Shown: piece after piece, positions 26,591 to 34,838 of the stretch
How positions within the stretch are numbered: position 1 is the stretch's first letter
Layout: the number at the start of each line of letters is the position of its first letter
Assembly (NCBI GenBank): GCA_905209085.1
Contig: CAJLRM010000003.1
Span: forward strand, 248,001 to 312,000
From: an uncultured Eubacteriales bacterium
GTDB taxonomy: Bacteria; Bacillota; Clostridia; Christensenellales; Borkfalkiaceae
Direction of reading: 5' to 3'
DNA length: 64,000 nt
The notes under the pieces: generated by a model
What the model was told of the DNA's origin: nothing
Databases searched by the model: none
What the model saw: the letters and a program-made list of their open reading frames with translations, nothing else
Position numbers and translations under genes: made by a program

Positions 26591-28618
26591 ATGGAAAATT
26601 GTTTTGAAAATCAAAGCTCTGAAAAAACGTTCCTCAAAGAAAGAATCGCCGCGAAACTGTCCGCCGCAGGCGACTTTTTTACGGCGGGATTTTTTCGCGG
26701 CGAGGACGCGCTTCTGGGCGCTTTGACGGAGTATCTTGAAAACGCGCCGCTCCCCGAATACGAAAATACCCTTCTCTATCCTTTGAAAAGCGTCTGGCAT
26801 CGCCGCGGGATACTCAATTACGATTATTCCGCTTCCCTTTCTCTCGACTTAAAAAAGCTGGAACAAAGCGCGCTCACCGCCGACGAAAAGGCGTTTGTCG
26901 CCGCCGAGTATGGAAAATTATACGAGGTCGGCTCCTCCATAGAAGTGCGTTTTGCACTGGCGGGGAGGGGCTTCACCCATTATTGTCCCGAATGTAGGCA
27001 ATTTTTGTGCCGTTCGTTGCCGGAGTATTGCGCTCTTTTCGACGGCGCGGGAGCGCTGCGATGCAAAATGGTCGGGTTCGGTAAAGCGCTCGTCGGCTAT
27101 GTGCGCAGAATGATACAGTATCTGCGTTCGTTCGGGACGGAAAGAGCGGCGTCGTTAGCGCGGGCGTACGAGTCTTTTCTCGCTGCGAAGGCGGAGGATT
27201 TTTTCGGCGCGTTCGTCCGCATTGCGTTCGTGTTCGCGCTCGACGGCTTCGACAGTCTGGGGAATATCGATCTATGCCTTGCGCCTTTTGAAGCGTCCGC
27301 GGACGCAACGCTGCTGTTCGGGGAATTATACGACGCTTACGAAAAAAATAACGCCTGGAATTTCGTGATCGGGGGCGCTCCTCCTATGAGCGCTGTCGCG
27401 GTTTCCGCCTTCCGCGGCGCAAGTCGTCCGAACTTTTCCGTCAAAGTGGACGAGAATACGCCCGACGAGCTTTGGAATGCCTGTTTTTCCGCCATGGAAA
27501 GGGGAGCACGCCCCGCTTTTTATAACAAGCGGGGATATGAACAGGCATTGTTTGAACTGGGGGTTAAAGAAGCCGACTTGCCGATGCTTTCCTACGGCGG
27601 GTGTTCGGAAACGATGCTGGCGGGGCTTTCTAACGTAGGCTCCATCGACGCGGGGCTGAATATGGCGCAGACGCTGGCAGATACGCTGGCGGAAGGGGAA
27701 TTTCAAACGTTCGAAATCTTTTTTGAATCGTATAAAAAACGCCTGAAAGACTACGTGCGTTCGATCGTGGAAGAAGTCAACGCGGAGATGCGCGCGATGC
27801 GAAGCCGGCCGCAGTATGTTCGCACTTTTCTTTGTCCGCCCTGCGCGGCGTCGGGCAGAGAGTATAACGACGGAGGCGCGGCTTACTATTTCAGCGTCAT
27901 CAACGTCTGTGCCCTTGCCAACGCCGCCGACTCTTTATACGCGCTGAAAAAGCTTGTCTTTGAAAACAAACGCTTTTCCCTCTCCTATCTTCGGGAGATT
28001 CTCGCGGAGGATTTTCGCTCGGGAAGCGGGTATATGAAGGCGCTCGGCGAATTGGAACCGTTCGGCAACGACAACTTCGAAGCGGACGAATTGGCAAAGC
28101 GCGCGTTCGACGCGGTGTGCGACGAATTGGCGCTTTATCGGACCGCGATAGGCTCGGGGCGCTTTCTCCCCGCCTGCATCATGTTCAACACGGCTTTGTA
28201 TATCGGAGAGATCACCGACGCGACGCCGGACGGGCGCAAAGCGCGCTCGCCCGTCGCCGACAGCGGCGGCGCTATGACGGGGCGGGACAGAGTTTCGCCT
28301 ACGGCGCTTTTGAATTCCGTCGCCCGGATAAAGCCTGTGCGGGCGGCGGGGAGCTGGGTGGTGAACATGGCGCTGAACGAGGGGATTTTAAGGGGCGAAA
28401 ACGCCCGCCTTGCTCTCAAATCGCTCGTTTTGGGGTTTTTCGAAAAGGGCGGCAATCAGCTGCAAATCAATCTTCTCGACAGGGAAAAATTGACCGCGGC
28501 AGTCGATGACGACGAACTCGCGAAAAGCATCATCGTGCGCGTGGGGGGATTTTCCGAACGTTTTTCCAATCTTTCCCGCGAATTCCGCAGGAATATCGCC
28601 GAACGCACGCAGTATTAA
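26591..28618 (+). CDS. glycyl-radical enzyme of unassigned subclass
   Basis: A 675-residue member of the pyruvate formate-lyase superfamily. The C-terminal radical loop is RVGGF (Gly653 the predicted radical site). The thiyl Cys is at 338 in LSYGGCSETM, giving a Cys-to-Gly distance of 315, the same spacing I recall for PFL. 'ATPDGRKARSP' is the conserved TPDGR region. The Cys-x-Glu pattern (C338, E340) is shared with eliminase or dehydratase members, whereas PFL has Cys-Cys. The following Pro of the usual GCVEP is absent, and the protein is shorter than the 750-850 residues common in the family. Substrate is unknown. Confidence 0.88.
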   Translation: MENCFENQSSEKTFLKERIAAKLSAAGDFFTAGFFRGEDALLGALTEYLENAPLPEYENTLLYPLKSVWHRRGILNYDYSASLSLDLKKLEQSALTADEKAFVAAEYGKLYEVGSSIEVRFALAGRGFTHYCPECRQFLCRSLPEYCALFDGAGALRCKMVGFGKALVGYVRRMIQYLRSFGTERAASLARAYESFLAAKAEDFFGAFVRIAFVFALDGFDSLGNIDLCLAPFEASADATLLFGELYDAYEKNNAWNFVIGGAPPMSAVAVSAFRGASRPNFSVKVDENTPDELWNACFSAMERGARPAFYNKRGYEQALFELGVKEADLPMLSYGGCSETMLAGLSNVGSIDAGLNMAQTLADTLAEGEFQTFEIFFESYKKRLKDYVRSIVEEVNAEMRAMRSRPQYVRTFLCPPCAASGREYNDGGAAYYFSVINVCALANAADSLYALKKLVFENKRFSLSYLREILAEDFRSGSGYMKALGELEPFGNDNFEADELAKRAFDAVCDELALYRTAIGSGRFLPACIMFNTALYIGEITDATPDGRKARSPVADSGGAMTGRDRVSPTALLNSVARIKPVRAAGSWVVNMALNEGILRGENARLALKSLVLGFFEKGGNQLQINLLDREKLTAAVDDDELAKSIIVRVGGFSERFSNLSREFRRNIAERTQY

Positions 28619-28645
28619 AAGGAATGGAAAATTTTATCTTATCGA

Positions 28646-28680
28646 AAAGGCGGCGAGGTAATCTACCCCGTCGCTTTTTG
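28646..28680 (+). terminator. intrinsic terminator after the glycyl-radical gene
   Basis: GCGGCGAGGTA and TACCCCGTCGC form an 11-bp stem with one mismatch and one G-U pair, then TTTTT. It ends the glycan-locus transcription. Confidence 0.75.
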
Positions 28681-29094
28681 ATATTCACAAATCAAAAGGA
28701 GTCTGTTCTTTTGAGAAAGAATAAAGGAGATAGGAGGAAGGAAAAAGTTGTTTTTTTTTGTTAAACGAATTAAAAACAGACGTAATAGAGCAAAAAACTC
28801 GGCGCTTTTCCCGAAAAAAATTAATGGGACGCGATCTTGCGATAAAAATGATATTGAAAATAATTAAAATAAAAATGCAGGAAAAACAAAACAAATCGTT
28901 GCCTTTGAGCGCCGATGTGATAGAATGAAAAGGGCGGGAAGCGCGATTAATGAAAATATGTGCCTTTCAAAAAAGGAACAAAGAGAGCGTATCTTATTAA
29001 AATAAGTACATTTCAATCTTTCTGTGATAACGACTTTTATAATCGGTATAATATAATAATATTATTGTGAGAATATAGGTTAAAAACAGAGGAG
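28681..29094. other. AT-rich intergenic stretch with promoter-like sites
   Basis: No gene is supported here. A promoter-like pair TTGCCT (28899-28904) and TAGAAT (28921-28926) has a 16-bp spacer. A second AT-rich segment around 29,038-29,052 contains two overlapping TATAAT boxes without a clear -35. These probably drive the XRE and sigma-factor genes that follow. Base composition drops sharply relative to the preceding locus. Confidence 0.5.
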
Positions 29095-29106
29095 ATGAAA
29101 GGATTT

Positions 29107-29442
29107 ATGACGCTTGACCCCATGATAAAAGAACAAATATTGAAAAAAATTGACAAATTGTGTGAAGAGAAAAATTTGAGCCTGTGTGAATTGGGAAAGT
29201 GCTCGTGTTCTTCGACGGGAACGATCTATCAATGGTACAGTTCCTCCCGTTCGCCCACCCTGCCCCCGCTGGTGGGGATTTGCGAAAAATTCGGCGTGAC
29301 GCTAAGCGAATTTTTTGCCTTCAACGAAAACGAGAAGAAATCTTCCCTGACAGATAAACTGACGGGAATCGCCAAGGATCTGGAAACGGAGGATTTGCAG
29401 GTACTCATCAAAGTCGCGGAAGCCTTCCGAAAGAAAAAATGA
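29107..29442 (+). CDS. XRE-family helix-turn-helix protein
   Basis: A small regulator of 111 residues from ATG 29,107 (GAGGAG 12 bases upstream, AAAGGA 3 bases upstream). An in-frame ATG at 29,095 abuts the ribosome site and is less likely. The Cro/CI-type helix-turn-helix spans about residues 8-65, with an unusual Cys-Ser-Cys-Ser-Ser recognition turn (KCSCSSTGTIYQWYSSSRSP) followed by 'LVGICEKFGVTLSEFF'. A charged helical tail follows (SLTDKLTGIAKDLETEDLQV). It precedes an ECF-type sigma factor by 33 bp and may regulate it. Confidence 0.82.
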   Translation: MTLDPMIKEQILKKIDKLCEEKNLSLCELGKCSCSSTGTIYQWYSSSRSPTLPPLVGICEKFGVTLSEFFAFNENEKKSSLTDKLTGIAKDLETEDLQVLIKVAEAFRKKK

Positions 29443-29475
29443 GAAAGGATACGAAATAAGGACGAATATTTATCT

Positions 29476-30012
29476 ATGTATGAAAATGCAAACAAAGAGT
29501 TAGGCGAGTTGATTTTTCAATTGGCGCAGGGCAGTATGTCCGCCTTTGAACAGATTTATAAGCAGACGGGAAAAATTTTGTACAGGCTGGGAAATAGTTA
29601 TTTTACCCAAAGGGCAGACGTCGAGGACGCCGTGCAGGATACTTATTTGGAGATCTATAAAAAGGCGGGCAAATTCCGGGATAATCAGAACGCCTGCGCA
29701 TGGATAACGAAGATTTCTCAAAATCTGATAAAAAACAGGCTCAAACGCCGTAAGAGAATCGACTATCGGGAAACGGAGAAAATAAAAAATATCTTTTGGA
29801 AAAACGGCGAGGAGGAGCGAATTCTCGAAAGCAGGATTTTTCTTTCGGATCTCTTTAAAAATCTCGATTGCTACGAAAGGGCGCTGCTTACCTATCGTTA
29901 TAAATGGGGATGCTCGCTTAGGGAAATGTCCGAAATCCTCTGCCGCCCCAAAAGCACGATCGCCGATCATCTCCATAAATTAACAGAAAAGATAAAATTT
30001 TTTATAAATTAA
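29476..30012 (+). CDS. ECF-type RNA polymerase sigma factor
   Basis: A 178-residue sigma-70-family protein with region 2 at about residues 20-90 (ADVEDAVQDTYLEIYKKAGKF ... ACAWITKISQNLIKNRLKRR, the -10 recognition helices) and region 4 at about 120-175 (LDCYERALLTYRYKWGCSLR ... KSTIADHLHKL, the -35 helix-turn-helix). No anti-sigma gene with a membrane segment is adjacent. Instead a 38-codon gene follows 67 bp downstream. The target regulon is unknown. Confidence 0.88.
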   Translation: MYENANKELGELIFQLAQGSMSAFEQIYKQTGKILYRLGNSYFTQRADVEDAVQDTYLEIYKKAGKFRDNQNACAWITKISQNLIKNRLKRRKRIDYRETEKIKNIFWKNGEEERILESRIFLSDLFKNLDCYERALLTYRYKWGCSLREMSEILCRPKSTIADHLHKLTEKIKFFIN

Positions 30013-30079
30013 AAATAATTCCGTACAAAAATAGGCTTTCGATTGTTGTATATACAAAATACAAATCGGAGGTTGTTTT

Positions 30080-30196
30080 ATGGAACAAAAAAACCGTAAG
30101 GTCCGTCCGACTTTAAGCGTCTTTCTCGAAAATCCGATTTTCCCCGACAGATATTTAAGAAGCGTTTATCGTCGTCCCAGGGGGCCTCCCGCCTAA
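30080..30196 (+). CDS. 38-residue basic peptide downstream of the sigma factor
   Basis: This ATG is preceded by a near-ideal GGAGG (8-base spacing), and the frame runs 38 codons to TAA. The peptide starts MEQKNRKVRPTLSVFLENP and ends in an Arg/Pro-rich YRRPRGPPA. It has no hydrophobic helix and no Cys. A TTGTATATACAA palindrome lies about 25 bp upstream. It lies between the sigma-factor gene and the terminator at 30,361. I do not recognise a family. Possible roles are a sigma-binding peptide, a RiPP-like precursor or a leader peptide ending in Pro-Pro-Ala. Confidence 0.6.
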   Translation: MEQKNRKVRPTLSVFLENPIFPDRYLRSVYRRPRGPPA

Positions 30197-30360
30197 GGAA
30201 ACGGTAAATTAAATCGATTTTCTCGTTTTAGAAAACAACTGAATCGGGAAGAGGGAAGTTTTTTGCACACGAATACAGAGGAAATAAAAATAAAAAACAA
30301 ATGAAGCGGGGAAACTTAAAAAATATAATCGATATGCTGAATTCATAGAAAATTTCATAG

Positions 30361-30397
30361 AGGCGGCGCGTTTTTTATCCGTGCCGTCTTTCTTTTG
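30361..30397 (+). terminator. intrinsic terminator after the 38-residue peptide gene
   Basis: GGCGGCGCG (30362-30370) pairs with CGTGCCGTC (30380-30388) with two G-U pairs, then TTTCTTTT. It ends the XRE/sigma/peptide unit. Confidence 0.65.
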
Positions 30398-30424
30398 GGT
30401 TTCCCCGTGAAATACGGAGGAACA

Positions 30425-30736
30425 ATGAAAGTTACACAAACAAGAACCATTGAGAAGAGAGTTGTGGATATCTATGAAAAGAGCATAGCCAAAGAATCGG
30501 ATGCGGAAAAAGAAACTGCACAAAGATTGATTGACCAAATTCGGTATGCGTTTCGCCTGATAGATATTTTTGACGACAGCAACCATTTGCAGATAGTAGA
30601 AAAACTCTATTTTTGCAAAGAGAATATTTTAAAACTTAATTTACATAGAATGGCAGACAAGGTTTTCGTTCAGGAGAGAACCTTGTTTTTTTATCGCCAA
30701 AAATACTGTAAAGTATTCAAAGAAATTTTATCATAA
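30425..30736 (+). CDS. 103-residue helical protein, possibly phage-type regulator
   Basis: The ATG at 30,425 follows acggagg; the frame upstream of it overlaps the terminator and is not used. The protein is all helical and charged. Its C-terminal 'HRMADKVFVQERTLFFYRQK' is reminiscent of the DNA-binding end of ArpU/RinA-type phage late regulators or a sigma region-4-like helix-turn-helix ('ERTLFFYRQKYCKVFKEIL'). The family call is weak. It is isolated between two terminators, so it is probably monocistronic. Confidence 0.55.
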   Translation: MKVTQTRTIEKRVVDIYEKSIAKESDAEKETAQRLIDQIRYAFRLIDIFDDSNHLQIVEKLYFCKENILKLNLHRMADKVFVQERTLFFYRQKYCKVFKEILS

Positions 30737-30744
30737 GTAAGCGA

Positions 30745-30787
30745 GGGCCTATCGGCATTTTTTTTGCCGATAGGCTTTTGTTTTTTG
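30745..30787 (+). terminator. strong intrinsic terminator
   Basis: GCCTATCGGCA (30747-30757) and TGCCGATAGGC (30765-30775) are perfectly complementary over 11 bp with a T-rich loop and a TTTTGTTTTTTG tail. It isolates the following acyl-transfer operon from upstream transcription. Confidence 0.9.
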
Positions 30788-30833
30788 TGGTATAGTATCC
30801 GTGATGAAAACAAGTACGGGGGCAATCAAAAAA

Positions 30834-32393
30834 ATGAAAGAAAAAAAATTGTCGGTGGAATATCCCGCCTATGACGAGATAATCGAGAACAGGCATTTGT
30901 GTCTGGAATGTAATTTGTCGGCGCTGCTGGGATATTACGGAAAAAAGTTTGCGCTGCCGCTCTGCGAGTGCCTGGATTTCGAATATCGCGGCAAAAGGAA
31001 CGCACGGGTGTCCGATTGTTTGCAGCCTGTGGGAGAAATTGCGAAGGCGTATAATCTTTACGGATTGAAACTGCACAAAAAAACGGTAAAAAGCTGGAAG
31101 GAGCATCGGGAATTTTTGAGGAACAGCGTCGATCGCGGGGTGCCCGTCATCGTCCATTTCGACTGCTATTATCTTGCCTGGGATCCTTTTTATCGAAAGG
31201 AACATAACAACCACACGCTTTTAATCGCGGGCTACGACGAAAAAGGATTCTTACTCGTCGATCCGTACTTCCGAAAGTCGGGCAGAGCGGACGACGTGAT
31301 TCTGGAAGCCGCTTCGCAGTTTCGATACGAAGCGGACGGCATAGAAAACTTTGACTTTGCCGTCGGACATCGGGAAGCTCTTTTAAAAAAAGAGGCGGGG
31401 CTTCGTGAGAAAGATTATTTCCGAAACTTCGGTCTTTTGGCGAAAGGATTGGCGAAAATGTCGCCCGAAAAAGAATTTTTCGTGACGGACGAGATCAATA
31501 TTTTTTATCATTCGCAGCTGATGACGAAGCTTTCGCGCATCCTTACGAATCGTTACCGTTTCTGCCTGTTTTTGAAAGAATGGGAGCAAACGGACGGCGG
31601 CGCGTACTGTCAGCGATTCAAAAACGTGCTCGCGGGATGGCAGGTATTCAAAGCGCTCCTGTTGAAGGCGTATCACGCGCGATTCTCGGCGGAGTCCTTG
31701 AAGCACGCCGCCGAATACTTATTAAAGATAGAATCTCTCGAAAGGGATTTTTTGCAAGAGATCCTGCAAAGCGGCGCAAAAGAAGCTCCCGTGAGGAAAA
31801 ACGCCGGCGGGGAGAAGACCCGCCGCAGCCGACTGAACATTTTGCCCTATTGCAACAACAAGGGGCTTTCGGAGAAACCCGACGAGGGGATCGCGGACTG
31901 TACGGGGGCGGGAGAATACATCTGTACGGAGAATCACCAAGAAGCCGTGAAACGGCGGGGACATCGCCTGCTCGTCGGGGAGAAGACGGACAACATCGTT
32001 TGCCGGGGACAGGAAATAGAGCTCCCGAAAGATAAAAACATCGTGAAGATTCAATTGCTGTCCGCCGCGGAATGGGGGGATTTCGAAGTGAGTTTCCGCG
32101 TGGATTACGAGGACGGAGCCGCCGCTTATTTTCCGTTCACCATCGAGGATTGGGCGGTTAAAAAGACGGGACGGATCTCGCTGGGCGCGACGTATTGCAT
32201 CCGCGAGGGCGACGACGAACGCTTCCGCGAAAATGCGTATGGGGAGGAACTGGTGCTTCCCGTGAACGGAAACGTAAGGAAACTAGTGCTTCCCGTCTGT
32301 CCGAACGTACACATTTTTTCCGTCCTGCTGTTTATTGGGGCGGAGTCGGGAGAAGAAAAACGCGAAAAAGCGGAGAAAAAGAAAAATGGATAA
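30834..32393 (+). CDS. BtrH-N-like cysteine acyltransferase with C-terminal beta domain
   Basis: A 519-residue protein. A TATAGT box at 30,791 would start transcription near 30,803, so I favour ATG 30,834 (with gggggc upstream) over ATG 30,804. The N-terminal domain resembles the butirosin BtrH N-terminal (C39-peptidase-like) fold. The candidate nucleophile is Cys26 in CNLSALLGYYG (Cys23 nearby), the His is H127 in NHTLLIAGYDEKGFLLVDPY, and an Asp follows near 144. The middle is helical; residues about 400-500 form a beta-sandwich (DFEVSFRVDYEDG). BtrH moves an acyl group from a carrier protein to an amine, which fits the two carrier proteins downstream. It overlaps the next gene by 8 bp. Confidence 0.75.
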   Translation: MKEKKLSVEYPAYDEIIENRHLCLECNLSALLGYYGKKFALPLCECLDFEYRGKRNARVSDCLQPVGEIAKAYNLYGLKLHKKTVKSWKEHREFLRNSVDRGVPVIVHFDCYYLAWDPFYRKEHNNHTLLIAGYDEKGFLLVDPYFRKSGRADDVILEAASQFRYEADGIENFDFAVGHREALLKKEAGLREKDYFRNFGLLAKGLAKMSPEKEFFVTDEINIFYHSQLMTKLSRILTNRYRFCLFLKEWEQTDGGAYCQRFKNVLAGWQVFKALLLKAYHARFSAESLKHAAEYLLKIESLERDFLQEILQSGAKEAPVRKNAGGEKTRRSRLNILPYCNNKGLSEKPDEGIADCTGAGEYICTENHQEAVKRRGHRLLVGEKTDNIVCRGQEIELPKDKNIVKIQLLSAAEWGDFEVSFRVDYEDGAAAYFPFTIEDWAVKKTGRISLGATYCIREGDDERFRENAYGEELVLPVNGNVRKLVLPVCPNVHIFSVLLFIGAESGEEKREKAEKKKNG

Positions 32394-33642
32394 AGAATTG
32401 GAAAATAGGATCAACGATACGGCTTCCCCCCTGAAAATCGAGTTGAACGGGGAAATCAGGCTGACGCCGCAAAGGGACAATAGCTTTATCATCGGCAAAA
32501 CGTACGTGAAAAGCCTGATCGAAATCACCCGTCCGGGCGTCACGATAGACGGAACGAACGCAAAAATAATCGTGGATATGGAAGACTGTTCGGATGGGGA
32601 TCGGTGTGTGTTTTTTGTCAGAAGCTCGGCGGCGAACGTTTGTTTTCGGAATATGAATCTCGAAATACATATCCACGGCCCGAAGGAATGTACCCGCACC
32701 TTTTCCGCCGTATACAACACCGCTTTCGGCTTGCGCCTCGAAAATTGCAGGATAGAGGTCAGCTCTGACAAGCAGCTGAATGTCGTAGGCGTCTATAATA
32801 ACGGAAACCTCGACACGCATATGGAAACGCGGGCAGACAATCTCGTCATCGATAACTGCACCATACGCGCCGCCTGCCTCGCGGAACATTTCCCGACGGA
32901 GTGCTGCGTGTACGGTCTTTATAACTATTATGCCAACAGTATTTCCGTTCAAAATACCTTCCTGTACGCGGTCAATCGGGGGGACGGGGAAAGGCAGCGC
33001 GCGGCGGGAGTCTATACGGACGGCAGATTCGGGCGCTTTGTCGGAAACAATATCAAGGCGAACTGCACGCACAATATCGGCAAGCATAAAGAAGAGGCGC
33101 ACGCGTTCGGATTCATAAACGAAGGGCTGTATTCCATCCTCAGCGCGAACAACATCGTCGGAGAATGGGCGGGCATGAGCGTGGGATTGGAAAACAGGGG
33201 CGCGTTTGCCAAGGTGTCCTCGAATAAGATTCTCGCCACGCATACCATCTGCGGCAGGAGCGTGCGCAATTACGGCGACAAATGTATTTTCGACGGAAAT
33301 ATCCTGACGTCCACCAGCCGCAACGCGAGATTGTTTGAACAAAACGGCGCGGAGTGCATCGTGACGGGGAATCTGATGGAAATTCTCATGGACGCCGTGG
33401 AATGCCTCAGCGGGTGCGGGATTTACGCGATCGGGGAAAGGGTGACGAAAAATATCGTGGCCAATAATATTCTGAAAAACGTGATCGACTGCGGAATTTT
33501 TGCGAACAGAGAAGCGGGCAGAATCGAAAATAACTTTGTTCTGACCTGGGGCGTCGAGCATACCGTGGAGTATGCCGGCAGCGAAAACGCGCGTTTGGCG
33601 GAAAAGCTGAACGAAAAAAATATCCGCTCGATTTACGAATAA
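32386..33642 (+). CDS. right-handed beta-helix protein
   Basis: A 418-residue protein made of short beta-strand coils rich in Asn, Gly and Val (NAKIIVDMEDC, LVIDNCTIRA, SISVQNTFLY, GRFVGNNIKA, ILSANNIVGE, IVANNILKNV), the pattern of parallel beta-helix folds in pectate lyases, epimerases and tail spikes. No signal peptide is seen, so it is probably cytoplasmic or exported by another route. The ATG overlaps the stop of the BtrH-like gene, implying coupled translation. Function in an acyl-transfer operon is unclear; it could be a scaffold, a carbohydrate-active enzyme or the acceptor of the modification. Confidence 0.72.
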   Translation: MDKELENRINDTASPLKIELNGEIRLTPQRDNSFIIGKTYVKSLIEITRPGVTIDGTNAKIIVDMEDCSDGDRCVFFVRSSAANVCFRNMNLEIHIHGPKECTRTFSAVYNTAFGLRLENCRIEVSSDKQLNVVGVYNNGNLDTHMETRADNLVIDNCTIRAACLAEHFPTECCVYGLYNYYANSISVQNTFLYAVNRGDGERQRAAGVYTDGRFGRFVGNNIKANCTHNIGKHKEEAHAFGFINEGLYSILSANNIVGEWAGMSVGLENRGAFAKVSSNKILATHTICGRSVRNYGDKCIFDGNILTSTSRNARLFEQNGAECIVTGNLMEILMDAVECLSGCGIYAIGERVTKNIVANNILKNVIDCGIFANREAGRIENNFVLTWGVEHTVEYAGSENARLAEKLNEKNIRSIYE

Positions 33643-33664
33643 AAATAAACGGGAGAAAAGAGGA

Positions 33665-34228
33665 ATGGAAGAAAAACTAATGGAACTGATAGGAAAATAC
33701 GGATTGGAAGCGTTGATGATGGGACTGAGCATCAACGTGCTGACGGGGATTTTGAAACTGCCGCTCAAAGCGTGGGCAAAGAAGCTGACGGACGGAAGCA
33801 AGGCGACGAGATACATCGTCTTTTTGCCGATCGTCATCGGGTTTGCGCTGACGGCGGCGTACATAAAGCTGCGAACGGGGCATATGGCTCTGGACAAAGC
33901 TTTCACGACGCTGTGGCTGTCGTCGAGCAGTCTGAGCCTCACGCTCTACGCGATATATGAAAAAATGTTTCCCGGCAAGGAAAAGATACTCAAAGAATAC
34001 GAGATCGAGGAAAACAAAAAGCTGATAGAAACGATTAAAAAATGGAGCGGAAACGGAGAGATAGAAACGCCGGAAGAGGCAGGCAGGGAAGAAACGAACG
34101 CGGAAAACGAAACAGATAAAGACGCGGAAACAACGGTCGCGGAAGAAAGCAACAAGGAAGAAAAGAAAAAAATTATATTGAGAGGAAAGCGTGAAGAGGA
34201 AGCTGAAACTGAGGAAAAATCCGTATAA
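33665..34228 (+). CDS. small membrane protein with acidic tail
   Basis: A 187-residue protein with two predicted membrane helices (about residues 52-72 and 82-104, YIVFLPIVIGFALTAAYIKL and LWLSSSSLSLTLYAIY). The C-terminal tail is highly charged, acidic and probably disordered (about residues 120-187). The arrangement resembles phage holins and small membrane anchors, but I cannot name a family. Its 3' end overlaps the next gene by 38 bp. It could anchor the pathway enzymes at the membrane or help export the product. Confidence 0.6.
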   Translation: MEEKLMELIGKYGLEALMMGLSINVLTGILKLPLKAWAKKLTDGSKATRYIVFLPIVIGFALTAAYIKLRTGHMALDKAFTTLWLSSSSLSLTLYAIYEKMFPGKEKILKEYEIEENKKLIETIKKWSGNGEIETPEEAGREETNAENETDKDAETTVAEESNKEEKKKIILRGKREEEAETEEKSV

Positions 34229-34838
34229 GGGGAAACTGATCGTATTCGAGGGCACGGACGGAGCGGGAAAGACGACGCTGATCTCGCTGACCAAAAAATA
34301 TCTCGAAGAGAAAAACGGCATCGGAAGCGTCCTGTGCGTAAAGCAGCCCACGGATATGTCGAGAAAGACAAAGCTGTTCCAAAAAATGATGTACTGTAAA
34401 AACCACGAGGATATAGACTATCGCGCCGTACAGCTTTTGACTATGTCCGACCGCATTCAGCACGGCTTCGAGGTGATAGAGCCCGCTTTGGCGACGGGCA
34501 AAACGGTGATCTGCGACAGATATGTGTATACGTCGCTGGCGAATATGCTGGCGAGGGGGTACAGAAAGGAAAAATGGTTTTTTGAGGCGGCAAAGCATCT
34601 TTTAGAGCCGGACGTCGCGTTTTTGGCTTATGTGGAAGCGGAAGAGGCGATCAGGCGGATCAAAAGCCGTCCCAGCGAGTGCGACAGGCATCTCAACGAA
34701 GCCCTGCTGCGGGGCGTGGCGGAAGAATTTTTGAAAATGGCGAAAACGGAAAATTTCGTCAAGATTTATACAAAGCGAGAGGCGGAAAGCGCGTTTTTGG
34801 AAGTCGAGGAGAGATTGGACGAGGAGAAAGGAAAATGA
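34191..34838 (+). CDS. thymidylate-kinase-like P-loop kinase
   Basis: A 215-residue nucleoside-monophosphate kinase fold. It starts at GTG 34,191 behind gaggaaag. The P-loop is EGTDGAGKTTL (residues 20-30). The DRY motif appears as CDRYVYTSLA (about 107-116), and the LID has SRPSECDRHL. These match the thymidylate kinase family (dTMP to dTDP). Its place inside a biosynthetic operon suggests a specialised role, such as supplying dTDP for a nucleotide sugar or acting on a modified nucleotide. A housekeeping tmk may exist elsewhere in the genome. Confidence 0.82.
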   Translation: MKRKLKLRKNPYKGKLIVFEGTDGAGKTTLISLTKKYLEEKNGIGSVLCVKQPTDMSRKTKLFQKMMYCKNHEDIDYRAVQLLTMSDRIQHGFEVIEPALATGKTVICDRYVYTSLANMLARGYRKEKWFFEAAKHLLEPDVAFLAYVEAEEAIRRIKSRPSECDRHLNEALLRGVAEEFLKMAKTENFVKIYTKREAESAFLEVEERLDEEKGK

